Notes: generated by a model not told the origin, from the sequence alone. DNA of 64,000 bases from 0-14-0-80-60-11 sp049322355 (GCA_049322355.1 JBMORG010000027.1:186001-250000); one strand, 5' to 3'. Positions 1-8,792 are shown, counted from the first letter of the stretch. Numbers and translations: made by a program.

Positions 1-1119
1 GGGGATGAATTCTTCTTTGCCCTCGCCATTTTCCAGGCGCTGAAGCAGATCCTGGATATACGGTATCCCCTGACGGCAGGGGGTACAGAAACCGCAGGAT
101 TCCCGGGCGAAATAATTAATCAGGTTCAGGGTGGCGCCCAGGATGCAGGTCTTCTGGTCAAAAACCATGATGGCGCCGGTGCCGAAGCGGTGCCCCACCG
201 CTTTCAATGACTCGATGTCCATGGCCACGTCCATGAACTTGGGAGGCATAAAGCTGGTGGAAGCTCCTCCGGGGATGAAGGCCTTGAATTCGGAACCGGG
301 CAGCATACCCCCGGCCACCTCCTCCAGGATCTCCCGGAAAGGAATGCCCATGGGGAGTTCATAGCAGCCGGGCTTATTGACTTTGCCGCTGATGCAATAG
401 AGTTTGTTGCCGTCCCCGGTTTCGGTGCGGGCCAGCTTCTTGAACCAGGGGCCGCCGTTGCGGATAATCAGCGGCACACAGGCCAGGGTTTCGGCATTAT
501 TGACGATGGTGGGCCGGTCCCAGAGGCCGGAGTCGGTCATGTGGGCGGTCTTATCGGGATGGGGCCTTTTGCCCATGATGGCCTGGACCTGGGCCGTGGC
601 CTCGCCGCAGATGTAGCGGCCGGCGCTGCGGTGCACTGCAATGTCAAAGGAAAATTCGCTGCCCAGGATGTTTCTTCCCAAAAGCCCCGCCTCCCGGGCC
701 ACTTTCAGTTCCCGTTCGATGAGCTCGGCATCAATTTCATAGGTGGGCCGGATGAAATAGAAGGCCTTTTGAGCCTTGATGGCGTAGCCGGCCAGGATGA
801 TGCCCTCGATGACCAGATGGGGATTGATGTTGACCAGATAACGGTCCTTGAAGGTGCCCGGCTCCATTTCATCGGTATTGGCGGAGATGTACCGGGGATG
901 GGGGGCGTCTTCCCGGACAAAGCTCCATTTGCGCCAGGTGGGGAAGCCGGCGCCGCCCCGGCCGGTCAGACCGGATTCTTTGAGGATTTCGATGAGGTCT
1001 TTGGGGGTATATTTCCGCACCGCGTCGGTCAGGCCCTGATAGCCGCCGCCGGCGCGATAGTCCTCCAGGCTGGCGGGACAGGTTATCGGGCAATCTTTTA
1101 AGAGCGCTTGCTCGTACAT
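1..1119 (-). CDS. nuoF: NADH-quinone oxidoreductase subunit F (partial, 3' end outside window)
   Basis: The reading frame opens at ATG 1119 and runs off the left edge, giving about 373 residues of the usual 420 or more. NuoF binds FMN and NADH at the tip of the Complex I peripheral arm and carries the N3 [4Fe-4S] cluster. The glycine-rich FMN motif GRGGAGFPTW lies near residue 55 and the cluster motif ESCGFCTPCRQG near residue 350. The segment usually read as YICGEETALL is YICGEATAQV here, so the second Glu of the GEE pair is Ala, and the preceding GAGAY is SAGRY. The start lies 4 bp after the nuoE stop, in one operon with nuoA-BCD-E. Family assignment is secure; the nucleotide-site change is seen, its effect is inferred. 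Confidence 0.95.
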   Translation of the reverse strand, partial: MYEQALLKDCPITCPASLEDYRAGGGYQGLTDAVRKYTPKDLIEILKESGLTGRGGAGFPTWRKWSFVREDAPHPRYISANTDEMEPGTFKDRYLVNINPHLVIEGIILAGYAIKAQKAFYFIRPTYEIDAELIERELKVAREAGLLGRNILGSEFSFDIAVHRSAGRYICGEATAQVQAIMGKRPHPDKTAHMTDSGLWDRPTIVNNAETLACVPLIIRNGGPWFKKLARTETGDGNKLYCISGKVNKPGCYELPMGIPFREILEEVAGGMLPGSEFKAFIPGGASTSFMPPKFMDVAMDIESLKAVGHRFGTGAIMVFDQKTCILGATLNLINYFARESCGFCTPCRQGIPYIQDLLQRLENGEGKEEFIP

Positions 1120-1123
1120 GCAG

Positions 1124-1618
1124 TCACCGGCATACGATGAGGTCACATTGATCAGTCTTCAATTGCTCCAGAATTTCGTCGATCCGTTGCGGGTTGAGGT
1201 TGCCGAAAAACCGGCCGTTGACCACCATGGCCGGGGCCTGGTCGCAGTAGCCGATACAGGCGGTGGGCAGCACGGTGAACATGCCGTCGGCGGAGACCTC
1301 TCCGACGCAGACCTCCAGTTTCCGGCACATATAGTCGAACAGCGACCCCTCGTGGAACATCCAGCAGACCACGCCGTCACAGACATGGAGGACAAACCGG
1401 CCCACGGGCTCCCGGTAAATGAAATCATAAAAAGTGGCCAGCTCCTCCAACTCCAGGGGAGTCATCCCCAACAAGGCTGCGGCTTCATGTACGCCTTCGT
1501 CAGTGAGATAACCATAATGCCGCTGAATCTCGTACATGACATTAATGGCCTGTTCCCGGGGGGACTCGGCTTCAGCGATCCGGCTTTTAAGCTGGCGGCG
1601 TAATTCGTCAGGGATCAT
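1124..1618 (-). CDS. nuoE: NADH-quinone oxidoreductase subunit E
   Basis: A 164-residue thioredoxin-like [2Fe-2S] protein that carries cluster N1a and packs against NuoF in the electron-input module of Complex I. The helical N-terminal part (residues 1-75) is followed by the ferredoxin-like fold. The cluster ligands are visible as the pair CDGVVC and the pair CIGYC about 35 residues later, in the family spacing. Length is normal. It sits 6 bp downstream of the nuoBCD stop and 4 bp upstream of nuoF. One departure from the family is a Trp-Met after the second cysteine. It could in principle belong to a bidirectional hydrogenase or NAD-linked formate dehydrogenase, but the neighbours make Complex I by far the best reading. 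Confidence 0.95.
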   Translation of the reverse strand: MIPDELRRQLKSRIAEAESPREQAINVMYEIQRHYGYLTDEGVHEAAALLGMTPLELEELATFYDFIYREPVGRFVLHVCDGVVCWMFHEGSLFDYMCRKLEVCVGEVSADGMFTVLPTACIGYCDQAPAMVVNGRFFGNLNPQRIDEILEQLKTDQCDLIVCR

Positions 1619-1624
1619 AAGCCC

Positions 1625-4021
1625 TTACCGGTCAATGTCCGGCATGACGTAATCGATGGAACCGATAATGACGACCAAATCCGACAAGAGGTGGCCCACG
1701 GCCATGAGGGGCAGGGCCTGGACGTTGGCGAATCCCGGGGACCGGATACGCAGACGGTAGGCCATGCTGAGGCCGTCGCTCACCACGTAGAAACCCTGCT
1801 CCCCCCGGGGATGCTCCGTGGCGGCATAGGCTTCGCCCCGGGGAATCTTGGGTCCCCGGGTAACATTGATGAAATGGTGGATCAGGCTTTCAATGTCCTT
1901 TAAGGTGTCTTCTTTCCGGGGGACCGCGTAGCGATAGTCGTCGGTGATGTAGCGCCCCGGAGGCATCCGGTCAGCCGCCTGCCGGATTATCCTGAGACTC
2001 TGGCGCATCTCCGCCACCCGCACCTGGTAACGGGCATAGGTGTCGCCCTCGCTGGCCGTGGGGATGTCAAACTCAAAGGCTTCATAGGCCGAATAGGGGA
2101 ACTTTTTTCGCAAGTCCCATTCCAGGCCGCAGGCCCGGAGGTTAACCCCCGTCACTCCCCAATCCATGGCGTCATCCAGGGAAAGATAACCAACACCCCG
2201 GGTCCGGGCCTCCCAAATGGGGTTGCGGGTGATGGCCTTTTCGAGCTCGTTAAGCTGCCGGGAGAAGCCTTTGATGAAGGCGTCCACCGGCTCTTTCCAG
2301 CCCTCCGGCAAATCCATGGCCACGCCCCCCAACCGGAACCAGGAGGGATGGAGCCGCCCCCCGGTGATCAACTCGACGATGTCCATGATTTTTTCCCGTT
2401 CCGCAAAGGCGTAGAAAGTGGGGGAGATGGCGCCCGTATCCACGGTGTGGGTGGAGAACCACACCAGGTGGTTCGCCAGGCGGAAAAACTCGGTGAGCAT
2501 CACCCGGATGAACTGGGCCCGGTCCGGGACCTTGATGCCCGCCAGGGTTTCCACGGCGTGGAGGTAGCTCAGGTTGTTGGCCACACCGGTCAGATAATCG
2601 GCCCGGTCGGTATAGGGGATGAACTGGTGCCAGGACTGGCGCTCGCCGATTTTTTCCACGGCCCGGTGGTGGTAGCCGATATCGGTGTCCATGGCGGTGA
2701 TTTCCTCGCCGTGGAGGGCCAGGATAAACCGGATGAGCCCGTGGGTGCTGGTGTGATGGGGACCGACGTTGAGAATCAGCTCTTTTTCCCCTACCCGCCC
2801 CGCCATATATTTGCCGGCGTCCAGGGGCTGGTATTTCCGGGCCTCCGCCTGGGTATAAGGGGGCATCCGGGTGGCCCGGTCCGGGTAGCTCTTCCGCAGG
2901 GGGTGGCCCTCCCAGTCGTGGGGCATGAGGAGCCGCCAGAGCCGGGGGTGGCCATCGAAGCGGATGCCGAACATATCAAAGCATTCCCGTTCGTACCAGT
3001 TGGCCGAGGGCCAGATATCGGTAATGCTGCCGGTGACGGGACTTTCTCCGTGCAGGGGCACCTTCAACCGCAGCCGGGAGGGGGGGGCGAAGGAGAGAAG
3101 CTGGTAGACCAGGGTATAATCCGGGTAAGCCTGCCGCTCCTGCCGAGCGGATTCATCCACCGCGGTGAGGTCATCCAGGCGGCGGAACCGGGGAGACGCC
3201 TCGGTCTTGAGAAACCGCAGCACCTCTTTGACCCGGTCCGGGGCCACCTGGAAGGTGGGCATGTCCGAGGTTTCGGCTGCAGGGGTAACCGCATCACCGA
3301 ATCTCTCCTGGAGCGTCTGGGCGAGAGATTTGTCTGTCTCAGTCAGTTCCATGCGGGCCGGGGGCGGGGTCCACATGAGTTCGGAGCGGCTCTCCCAAAA
3401 CCACGGCGGGCTCACCGCAGTGCCCCGGGGGGGCGTGCCGTAATAGCCGGGTCCCCGGGGGTCCCGGGATTTGTTGACGCCGTCCACTGCCAGCGGTCTC
3501 TGGGTGCCCTGGGTGCCGCCGGCCAGGTGGAGAATCTTCCGGGTTGGCCGTTCGGATTTAACCTTTTCCTGGAGGAGCACCAGGCCCTGGAGCACCGCTT
3601 CGGGCCGGGGCGGACAGCCGGGAATGTAGATATCCACCGGCAATATCTGGTCCACACCCTGCACCACGCTGTAGCAGTCGTACATCCCACCGCAGTTGGC
3701 GCAGGACCCCATGGAGATCACCCACTTGGGTTCGGCCATCTGTTCGTAGAGCCGGAGCACCACCGGGGCGATTTTTTTAAAGACCGTGCCGGAGATGATC
3801 AGGAGGTCGGCCTGCCGGGGCGAGCCTCGCAGGACTTCCGCGCCGAACCGGGCCATATCATAGCGGGAGGTCAGCGCGGTGGATTCTTCGATAAAACAGC
3901 AGGAGAGCCCGAAAAACATGGGCCAGAAGCTGTAGGACCGAAACCAGTTGATCAGCCCGTCGATGCGGCCAAGGATCAGGTTTTCGGGCTTATCCGGCGG
4001 GGCGGGGCAGCGGCCCTCCAA
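1625..4021 (-). CDS. nuoBCD: Fused NADH-quinone oxidoreductase subunits B/C/D
   Basis: One 798-residue chain carrying three Complex I subunits that are usually separate or fused only as CD. Residues 1-165 are NuoB with the N2 cluster ligands Cys41-Cys42, Cys107 and Cys136 (motifs LSCCFIE, GSCANCGG, PGCPPRPEA). A Pro/Gly-rich linker follows (about 165-240). NuoC comes next, with CFDMFGI and HPLRKSYP. Residues from about 405 are NuoD, with NVGPHHTSTHG and the family C-terminus GSIDYVMPDIDR. The start is TTG, and the gene overlaps nuoA by 46 bp. The TTG is supported by a near-perfect AAGGAGGT five bases upstream, inside the nuoA reading frame (the KKGG codons), implying translational coupling. 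No frameshift is seen across the domain junctions. Confidence 0.95.
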   Translation of the reverse strand: MEGRCPAPPDKPENLILGRIDGLINWFRSYSFWPMFFGLSCCFIEESTALTSRYDMARFGAEVLRGSPRQADLLIISGTVFKKIAPVVLRLYEQMAEPKWVISMGSCANCGGMYDCYSVVQGVDQILPVDIYIPGCPPRPEAVLQGLVLLQEKVKSERPTRKILHLAGGTQGTQRPLAVDGVNKSRDPRGPGYYGTPPRGTAVSPPWFWESRSELMWTPPPARMELTETDKSLAQTLQERFGDAVTPAAETSDMPTFQVAPDRVKEVLRFLKTEASPRFRRLDDLTAVDESARQERQAYPDYTLVYQLLSFAPPSRLRLKVPLHGESPVTGSITDIWPSANWYERECFDMFGIRFDGHPRLWRLLMPHDWEGHPLRKSYPDRATRMPPYTQAEARKYQPLDAGKYMAGRVGEKELILNVGPHHTSTHGLIRFILALHGEEITAMDTDIGYHHRAVEKIGERQSWHQFIPYTDRADYLTGVANNLSYLHAVETLAGIKVPDRAQFIRVMLTEFFRLANHLVWFSTHTVDTGAISPTFYAFAEREKIMDIVELITGGRLHPSWFRLGGVAMDLPEGWKEPVDAFIKGFSRQLNELEKAITRNPIWEARTRGVGYLSLDDAMDWGVTGVNLRACGLEWDLRKKFPYSAYEAFEFDIPTASEGDTYARYQVRVAEMRQSLRIIRQAADRMPPGRYITDDYRYAVPRKEDTLKDIESLIHHFINVTRGPKIPRGEAYAATEHPRGEQGFYVVSDGLSMAYRLRIRSPGFANVQALPLMAVGHLLSDLVVIIGSIDYVMPDIDR

Positions 4022-4401
4022 TCCAGACCTCCTTTTTTCCAGATATAGAAGAGGCTAAGGAGTAGAACGGTGATGAAAAAGGTGATCTGCAGCCAACCGC
4101 GCCAGCCCAAATCCTCCATGGCTACGGCCCAGGAATAGATGAAGGCGGCTTCCACGTCGAAGATGAGGAAAAAGACCGCCACCAGATAAAAGGGGACCGG
4201 GTAGCGAAAGCCAGGCCACCCGGTGGGAATCACTCCGCATTCATAAGGCCGGGCTTTTTCGGGATCTGGTTTTTTCTCCCCCAGCCAGCCGGTGAGAAAC
4301 AGCAGGACCCCCAGCAAACCCAGAACGATGACGACATAGCAGCCAAAACTCAATAACTCCGGGGTCCAGGGGGATAACGCCGCGGAGGTTACCGGATGCA
4401 T
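3976..4401 (-). CDS. nuoA: NADH-quinone oxidoreductase subunit A
   Basis: A 141-residue membrane subunit at the junction between the peripheral and membrane arms of Complex I. Three hydrophobic helices are visible near residues 17-40, 68-92 and 100-122. The conserved loop between the first two reads ARPYECGVIPTG, with the Cys known to move during catalysis. The second helix has FYLVAVFFLIFDVEAAF, where the Asp and Glu are the conserved acidic residues. Start ATG 4401 has GGAGAAG about seven bases upstream. It is the first gene of the leftward operon, with a promoter candidate about 100 bp upstream, and its 3' end overlaps nuoBCD. Confidence 0.96.
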   Translation of the reverse strand: MHPVTSAALSPWTPELLSFGCYVVIVLGLLGVLLFLTGWLGEKKPDPEKARPYECGVIPTGWPGFRYPVPFYLVAVFFLIFDVEAAFIYSWAVAMEDLGWRGWLQITFFITVLLLSLFYIWKKGGLDWRAAAPPRRISPKT

Positions 4402-4504
4402 AGTCTACTTCTCCACAGGTCGGAATCGGACCTTGCTCACCGCCATGCCGAGCGCAAAAAGCCAAACCAATTTCTAAATCCGGGAATTGATCCCGGATAA
4501 TGAA

Positions 4505-4535
4505 ATCCTAAGACCCTTGACCACTCCTGTCAAGG
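4505..4535 (-). promoter_or_regulatory. Candidate nuo operon promoter with overlapping inverted repeat
   Basis: On the minus strand a perfect TTGACA (4528-4533) is followed after 17 bases by TAGGAT (4505-4510), a good sigma70-type pair, predicting a transcript start near 4498 and a leader of about 95 bases before nuoA. The -35 box sits inside a perfect 7-bp inverted repeat, CCTTGAC at 4515-4521 and GTCAAGG at 4529-4535, separated by 7 bases. That arrangement would suit a repressor or activator site. The rest of 4402-4690 shows no gene. Confidence 0.5.
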
Positions 4536-4693
4536 TGGGATCCAAACGTGCTTTCCAAGAAGCCTCGGAAAGGATTGGGAAATTAACAGATTATGATTAG
4601 TCGCAGATATTATGCGGTTGAGACATTGACAAACCATCGACTATGGCCCCCTGGGGAGGCTGGTTGGCTACGATTCCCAGGGGTAAGCAGTCC

Positions 4694-4721
4694 TTGACAG
4701 ACTTGGTGCGGTCCTTATTTT
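4694..4721 (+). promoter_or_regulatory. Candidate promoter of the ubiA-like gene
   Basis: A perfect TTGACA at 4694-4699 is followed after 16 bases by TATTTT at 4716-4721, so transcription would begin near 4729. Directly downstream a 12-codon reading frame (ATG 4736, stop TGA 4772-4774) ends exactly across a possible CTG start at 4771. This could be a coupled leader peptide, but the evidence is only the overlap. Confidence 0.4.
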
Positions 4722-4752
4722 AATTAAAGAAAAGCATGGCAGACGCGGCAGT

Positions 4753-5697
4753 GTGGACAGGAGGCGGCCCCTGAACATCACTTCTCTCCAGATGGCCCGG
4801 ATAAAGCTTTTTCTGGCCCTGTCCCGGACGCCCCACGGCCTGTTGGACCTGGCCACTCCGGCTTTGGCGGCCGTTCTCTGGCATGGCGGCCTGCCGCCTC
4901 CGGGGGTGACTGCCCTGGGTATTTTGACCATGTTCGCCGGTTATACCGCGGTGTATGCCTTAAACGATGTGGTGGACTACCGGGTGGATCGGGAGAAGCT
5001 GAAGGCGGCGACGGGACAGGCAAAAGCCGGATACCTCGACGCCCTGCTCATGCGCCACCCCATGGCCCAGGGAGAGCTGAGTTTCGGGGAAGGCCTCCTG
5101 TGGACTTTGGCCTGGGCGGTCGTGGCCCTGCTGGGCGCTTACCATCTCAATCCCGTGTGCGCCTATATTTTCCTGGCGGGATGTTTGCTGGAGACGGTAT
5201 ACTGCCTGCTATTGCGGGTTAGCCATTTGCGGACCCTGGTGAGCGGTCTGGTCAAAACCCTGGGCGGGGTGGCCGCGGTCTTTGCCGTGGACCCGCACCC
5301 TTCATCCTGGTTCCTGCTGCTCCTCATTCTGTGGCTGTTCTGTTGGGAGATTGGCGGGCAGAATATTCCCGCCGACTGGCATGATGTGGAGGAGGATCGC
5401 CACCTGGGCGCCCAAACCATAGTTGTGCGGTATGGCCCCGACCGGGCCGCCGCCCTGGTCCTGGGGACTTTGGCCTCCAGCGTGGTTTTAAGCGCAGTGC
5501 TGGTTCTGGTTTCTCCCCTTAAGTATTCGCCGGTCATGGTGGCCCTGGCGATGGCAGTGGGGATTTTTTTTCTGCTTCTCCCGGCCCTGGGGCTGTATCG
5601 CAGCAAAGAGCCGGAGCAGGCCGCGGCGCTGTTCAACCGGGCCAGTTACTATCCTTTGGCCATGTTAATCCTGACCCTGATCAATCTGATGGCATAA
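4753..5697 (+). CDS. UbiA-family membrane prenyltransferase
   Basis: A 314-residue polytopic membrane protein of the UbiA superfamily, which joins polyprenyl diphosphates to aromatic or other acceptors in quinone, heme or lipid synthesis. The first Mg/diphosphate motif is NDVVDYRVDRE near residues 76-86 and the second is DWHDVEEDRHLG near residue 210; hydrophobic helices fill the rest. The start is uncertain. GTG 4753 has no ribosome site. CTG 4771 has AGGAGG six bases upstream. ATG 4792 begins the conserved region MARIKLFLALSRTPHG. It lies directly upstream of two small membrane proteins (4-bp gap), suggesting a shared membrane redox or quinone-related role. The acceptor cannot be told from the sequence: UbiA, MenA, geranylgeranyl-lipid and 4-hydroxybenzoate types are all possible. 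Confidence 0.85.
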   Translation: MDRRRPLNITSLQMARIKLFLALSRTPHGLLDLATPALAAVLWHGGLPPPGVTALGILTMFAGYTAVYALNDVVDYRVDREKLKAATGQAKAGYLDALLMRHPMAQGELSFGEGLLWTLAWAVVALLGAYHLNPVCAYIFLAGCLLETVYCLLLRVSHLRTLVSGLVKTLGGVAAVFAVDPHPSSWFLLLLILWLFCWEIGGQNIPADWHDVEEDRHLGAQTIVVRYGPDRAAALVLGTLASSVVLSAVLVLVSPLKYSPVMVALAMAVGIFFLLLPALGLYRSKEPEQAAALFNRASYYPLAMLILTLINLMA

Positions 5698-5700
5698 TAC

Positions 5701-6033
5701 TTGTTTCTGTTCACCCACTGGCTGAATTTTCCCGGGGAGTTGCATCAAACTGCGCACATCGAGATAGGACTGTCCTACGCGGTGCTGATCGTCGCCGGTG
5801 TGGCCTTTTTCTGGCGTTGGTCGAATCCCTTGGCTCTGCATGACCTCAATGGCCTCAATATTCTTTACTTTTTCCTGGTTCTGTCCCTGGCGCCGCTGGT
5901 GTCGGCCAACGGCTATTTCGGAGGCCTGGTTACTTTTCCCCTGGAGGAGGAAGCGAATCGAGGCTTATATAAACACCTGAAAGATAACTGCGAAGTCCAC
6001 AGAAAGGATAACGCCTTTGGCAAGGAACTCTGA
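5701..6033 (+). CDS. Small membrane protein, DUF2231-like
   Basis: A 110-residue protein starting at TTG 5701, four bases after the prenyltransferase stop. Two to three hydrophobic helices are visible: about 22-40, 53-70 and a Gly-rich one ending in GYFGGLVTFPLEEE. The GY(F)GG.(V/L)TFPL ending is also found at the C-terminus of the next gene (GYGAVLTFPLHHK), so the two appear related through the DUF2231 membrane domain. The Glu-rich charged tail after residue 82 is unusual. It overlaps the following gene by 17 bp, so the two are probably translated together. Histidines near the first helix (HQTAHIEIG) could bind heme, but this is a guess. Confidence 0.6.
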   Translation: MFLFTHWLNFPGELHQTAHIEIGLSYAVLIVAGVAFFWRWSNPLALHDLNGLNILYFFLVLSLAPLVSANGYFGGLVTFPLEEEANRGLYKHLKDNCEVHRKDNAFGKEL

Positions 6034-6772
6034 CAAATCCCGGAAATTCACGCCCGCCGACCTGGCCGCCTGCACGGGGAAAGATGGCCGTCCAGTCTGC
6101 ATTGCCTTCCAGGGCAAGGTTTACGACGTCAGCGGCAGCGCCTTATGGCAGGGGGGCCGGCACATGGGTCTGCATGACTCCGGGGCCGACCTTACCATAG
6201 AGTTTGCCGACGCTCCCCACGGCGAGGAAGTCTTCGCGCGGTATCCCCAGGTGGGGGTCATCAAGGAAGAGGAGGCCCCCGAGACCCCGGAAGCCCGGCA
6301 GTCGGCGGCCCGGGAGTTCTGGCGGCGGCAGGTGCAGCGGGTGCCTTTCATCCGCCGCCATCCCCATCCCATGGTGGTGCACTTTCCCATCGTTTTCATG
6401 ATCTCCACCACGGGATTTACCTTGCTTTATCTTTTCACGGGGGTGAAATCCTTTGAGGTTACGGGATTTCACTGCCTGGGCGGCGGGGTGCTCTTCACCC
6501 CGGTGGCCATGGTCACCGGCTGGTTTACCTGGTGGCTGAACTATGAATCACGCCCCCTTAAGCCCGTAGTTATCAAGTTGATCCTGTCCCCTATCCTGTT
6601 GTTAGCGGGCGCGGGAGCCTGGGTCTGGCGTTTTCTGAACCCTGAAATTCTGGCCCAGTTGCGGGATTGGCCGTCCCTGGGCTACCTGGCCTTGATTTGC
6701 GCCCTAACCCCGCTGGTGGCCCTCATCGGAGGCTATGGGGCAGTATTGACCTTCCCGTTGCACCACAAATGA
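6017..6772 (+). CDS. Cytochrome b5-like domain fused to a DUF2231 membrane domain
   Basis: A 251-residue protein beginning at TTG 6017, with AAAGGA eight bases upstream. Residues 8-80 form a small cytochrome b5 / steroid-binding-type domain: FTPADLAACTGKDGRP, VYDVSGSALW, then HMGLHDSGADL and APHGEEVFARYP, whose histidines are the likely heme ligands in this compact subgroup. After a basic linker, residues 112-251 form a four-helix membrane domain starting HPHPMVVHFPIVF, the DUF2231 signature with conserved His. Heme binding is expected from the family but not proven. With the upstream prenyltransferase and its small partner this looks like a membrane redox unit. Confidence 0.8.
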   Translation: MARNSDKSRKFTPADLAACTGKDGRPVCIAFQGKVYDVSGSALWQGGRHMGLHDSGADLTIEFADAPHGEEVFARYPQVGVIKEEEAPETPEARQSAAREFWRRQVQRVPFIRRHPHPMVVHFPIVFMISTTGFTLLYLFTGVKSFEVTGFHCLGGGVLFTPVAMVTGWFTWWLNYESRPLKPVVIKLILSPILLLAGAGAWVWRFLNPEILAQLRDWPSLGYLALICALTPLVALIGGYGAVLTFPLHHK

Positions 6773-6947
6773 ATCATCTTTGTGAACATGGAATATTGCC
6801 AAGCGCAGTTTCGTTATTATGTTTTGAAACAAGCAGTTAAACTGCGTCTGCAAATATTTGGGTAGCCGCGGGTTTAGCCTGCAGTTCCACAGGTTGAAAA
6901 CCTGCGCCGCCAGATTCTCCAAGAAATTTGGTAGGAGGAAATCTGAA

Positions 6948-8792
6948 ATGCCTGATACCGCGAAGTTGGACCACCTTAAGAAACTGGCCACTCTGATTCG
7001 CTACTATATACTCAACATGACCACCCAGGCCGGCTCCGGCCACCCCACTTCGTCCCTGTCGGCCACCGAACTCATGGCTGGCCTGATGTTCGGGGGCATT
7101 TTCAGATACGACCTCAACAACCCCAAGCACCCCAACAACGACCGGCTCATCTTTTCCAAGGGGCACGCCACGCCCCTGTTTTATTCCCTGTGGGCTGCAG
7201 CCGGCAAGCTGACCGAAGACGAAATCATGACCTACCGCCATTTCGGCAGCCCCCTGGAGGGGCACCCCACCATGACCTTCCGCTACACCGAAGCGGCCAC
7301 CGGCTCCCTGGGGCAGGGCCTGTCCATCGGCCTGGGCATCGCTTTGAACGCCAAGTACCTGGATAAACTGCCCTACACTACCTACGTGCTCCTGGGGGAC
7401 AGCGAAATGGCCGAGGGCTCCCAGTGGGAGACCATGCAGTTGGCGGCCCATTACAAGTTGGATAATCTGGTCGCGGTGCTGGACGTCAACCGGTTGGGGC
7501 AGCGGGGCGAAACCATGTATGGCTGGGACCTGATGGCTTATGAGGACCGGGTTGCCGCGTTCGGCTGGGAGACCATCATCGTCAACGATGGCCATGCCTT
7601 TCCCGAGGTTTTGGCGGCTTACGAAAAAGCCATGACGGTGACCGACAAGCCCATAATGATCATCGCCAAGACCATCAAGGGCAAGGGAGTCTCCTTCATA
7701 GAGAATATCAACGGCTGGCATGGAAAGCCCCTGAACCAGGAACAGTTGGAGAAGGCCTTGCCTGAGTTGGGCGCCGTGGATAAGTCGGTCCGGGGTGAGG
7801 TAAACCGGCCCGAAGACCTGAAACCGGCGGAGCTTACACCCCAGCCCGCGGCTGCCATGTCTTACCAGCCAGGAGACTCCCTGGCCACCCGGAAGGCTTA
7901 CGGCAACGCCTTGAAACGGCTCTATCCCCAGTTTCCCAACCTGGTGAGCCTGGACGGGGAGGTGAGCAACTCCACCTATGCGGAAATCTTTGAAGAGGCC
8001 TACCCCAAGAAGTTTTTTGAGATGTACATCGCCGAACAGAACATGGTGGGCGCCGGCTTGGGGCTGGCCACCCGGGGCAAAATCCCCTTTGTCTCCACTT
8101 TTGCCGCCTTTTTCTCCCGGGCCTGCGATCAGATCCGCATGAGCCAGTACTCCGATCCCAATCTAAAGTTCGCGGGGTCTCACGCCGGAGTCTCCATCGG
8201 TGAAGACGGGCCGTCCCAGATGGGCCTGGAAGACCTGGCCATGTTCCGGTCGGTCCGGGACAGCGTGGTGCTCTACCCGGCGGACGCAGTGTCCACCGAG
8301 CGCCTGGTGGAGGCGGCCCTGAAACATCACGGGATTGTCTATATCCGCACCACGCGCTCGGCTACTCCAATCATTTATGGTCCCGATGAGGAGTTTCCCA
8401 TCGGGGGCTGCAAGGTGCTGCGCCAGAGCGCCAGCGACGTGGCCACGGTCATCGGGGCCGGTATCACCCTGTTTGAGGCCCTGGCGGCCTATGAGGAATT
8501 GCAGAAAGAGGGCATCAATATTAGGGTCATCGACCTCTACAGCGTCAAGCCGGTGGACGCGCCTACCCTGTTGGCTGCGGCCAAAGCCACCAAAGGCCTG
8601 GTCACCGTGGAAGACCATTACCCTGCCGGTGGCATCGGCGAGGCCGTGTTGGGAGCCCTGGCTCCCAATCCCGTGGCGGTTTATTCCCTGGCGGTGACCA
8701 AGAAACCCAGGAGCGGCAAGCCCGGGCAGCTTTTGGATTTTGAGGAGATTTCCCGGAGCGCCATTATTAAGCTGGTGAAGCAAATTAAGTAG
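6948..8792 (+). CDS. tkt: Transketolase
   Basis: A 614-residue thiamine-diphosphate enzyme that transfers two-carbon units between sugar phosphates. The start is ATG 6948, with AGGAGG at 6933-6938; an upstream in-frame extension of 30 residues lacks a ribosome site. Visible features are AGSGHPTSSLSATEL, SKGHATPLFYS, the TPP motif beginning GDSEMAEGSQWE (GDS rather than the usual GDG) and, in the second half, EMYIAEQNMVGAGLG with the catalytic Glu, and SHAGVSIGEDGPSQMG. The C-terminal domain begins near residue 490. It is shorter than the E. coli enzyme (663) but carries both TPP and pyrimidine domains in one chain. It opens the pentose phosphate cluster. Confidence 0.95.
   Translation: MPDTAKLDHLKKLATLIRYYILNMTTQAGSGHPTSSLSATELMAGLMFGGIFRYDLNNPKHPNNDRLIFSKGHATPLFYSLWAAAGKLTEDEIMTYRHFGSPLEGHPTMTFRYTEAATGSLGQGLSIGLGIALNAKYLDKLPYTTYVLLGDSEMAEGSQWETMQLAAHYKLDNLVAVLDVNRLGQRGETMYGWDLMAYEDRVAAFGWETIIVNDGHAFPEVLAAYEKAMTVTDKPIMIIAKTIKGKGVSFIENINGWHGKPLNQEQLEKALPELGAVDKSVRGEVNRPEDLKPAELTPQPAAAMSYQPGDSLATRKAYGNALKRLYPQFPNLVSLDGEVSNSTYAEIFEEAYPKKFFEMYIAEQNMVGAGLGLATRGKIPFVSTFAAFFSRACDQIRMSQYSDPNLKFAGSHAGVSIGEDGPSQMGLEDLAMFRSVRDSVVLYPADAVSTERLVEAALKHHGIVYIRTTRSATPIIYGPDEEFPIGGCKVLRQSASDVATVIGAGITLFEALAAYEELQKEGINIRVIDLYSVKPVDAPTLLAAAKATKGLVTVEDHYPAGGIGEAVLGALAPNPVAVYSLAVTKKPRSGKPGQLLDFEEISRSAIIKLVKQIK

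Noticed and set aside
131..1101. Plus-strand frames over the nuoF region
   Set aside because: They are shadows of the GC-rich nuoF frame on the minus strand, which carries all family motifs.
2348..4048. 566-codon plus-strand frame opposite nuoBCD
   Set aside because: Antisense to nuoBCD, low-complexity Gly/Pro/His-rich translation, no recognisable domain.
6837..7721. 294-codon minus-strand frame over tkt
   Set aside because: Antisense to tkt with shadow composition and no ribosome site.
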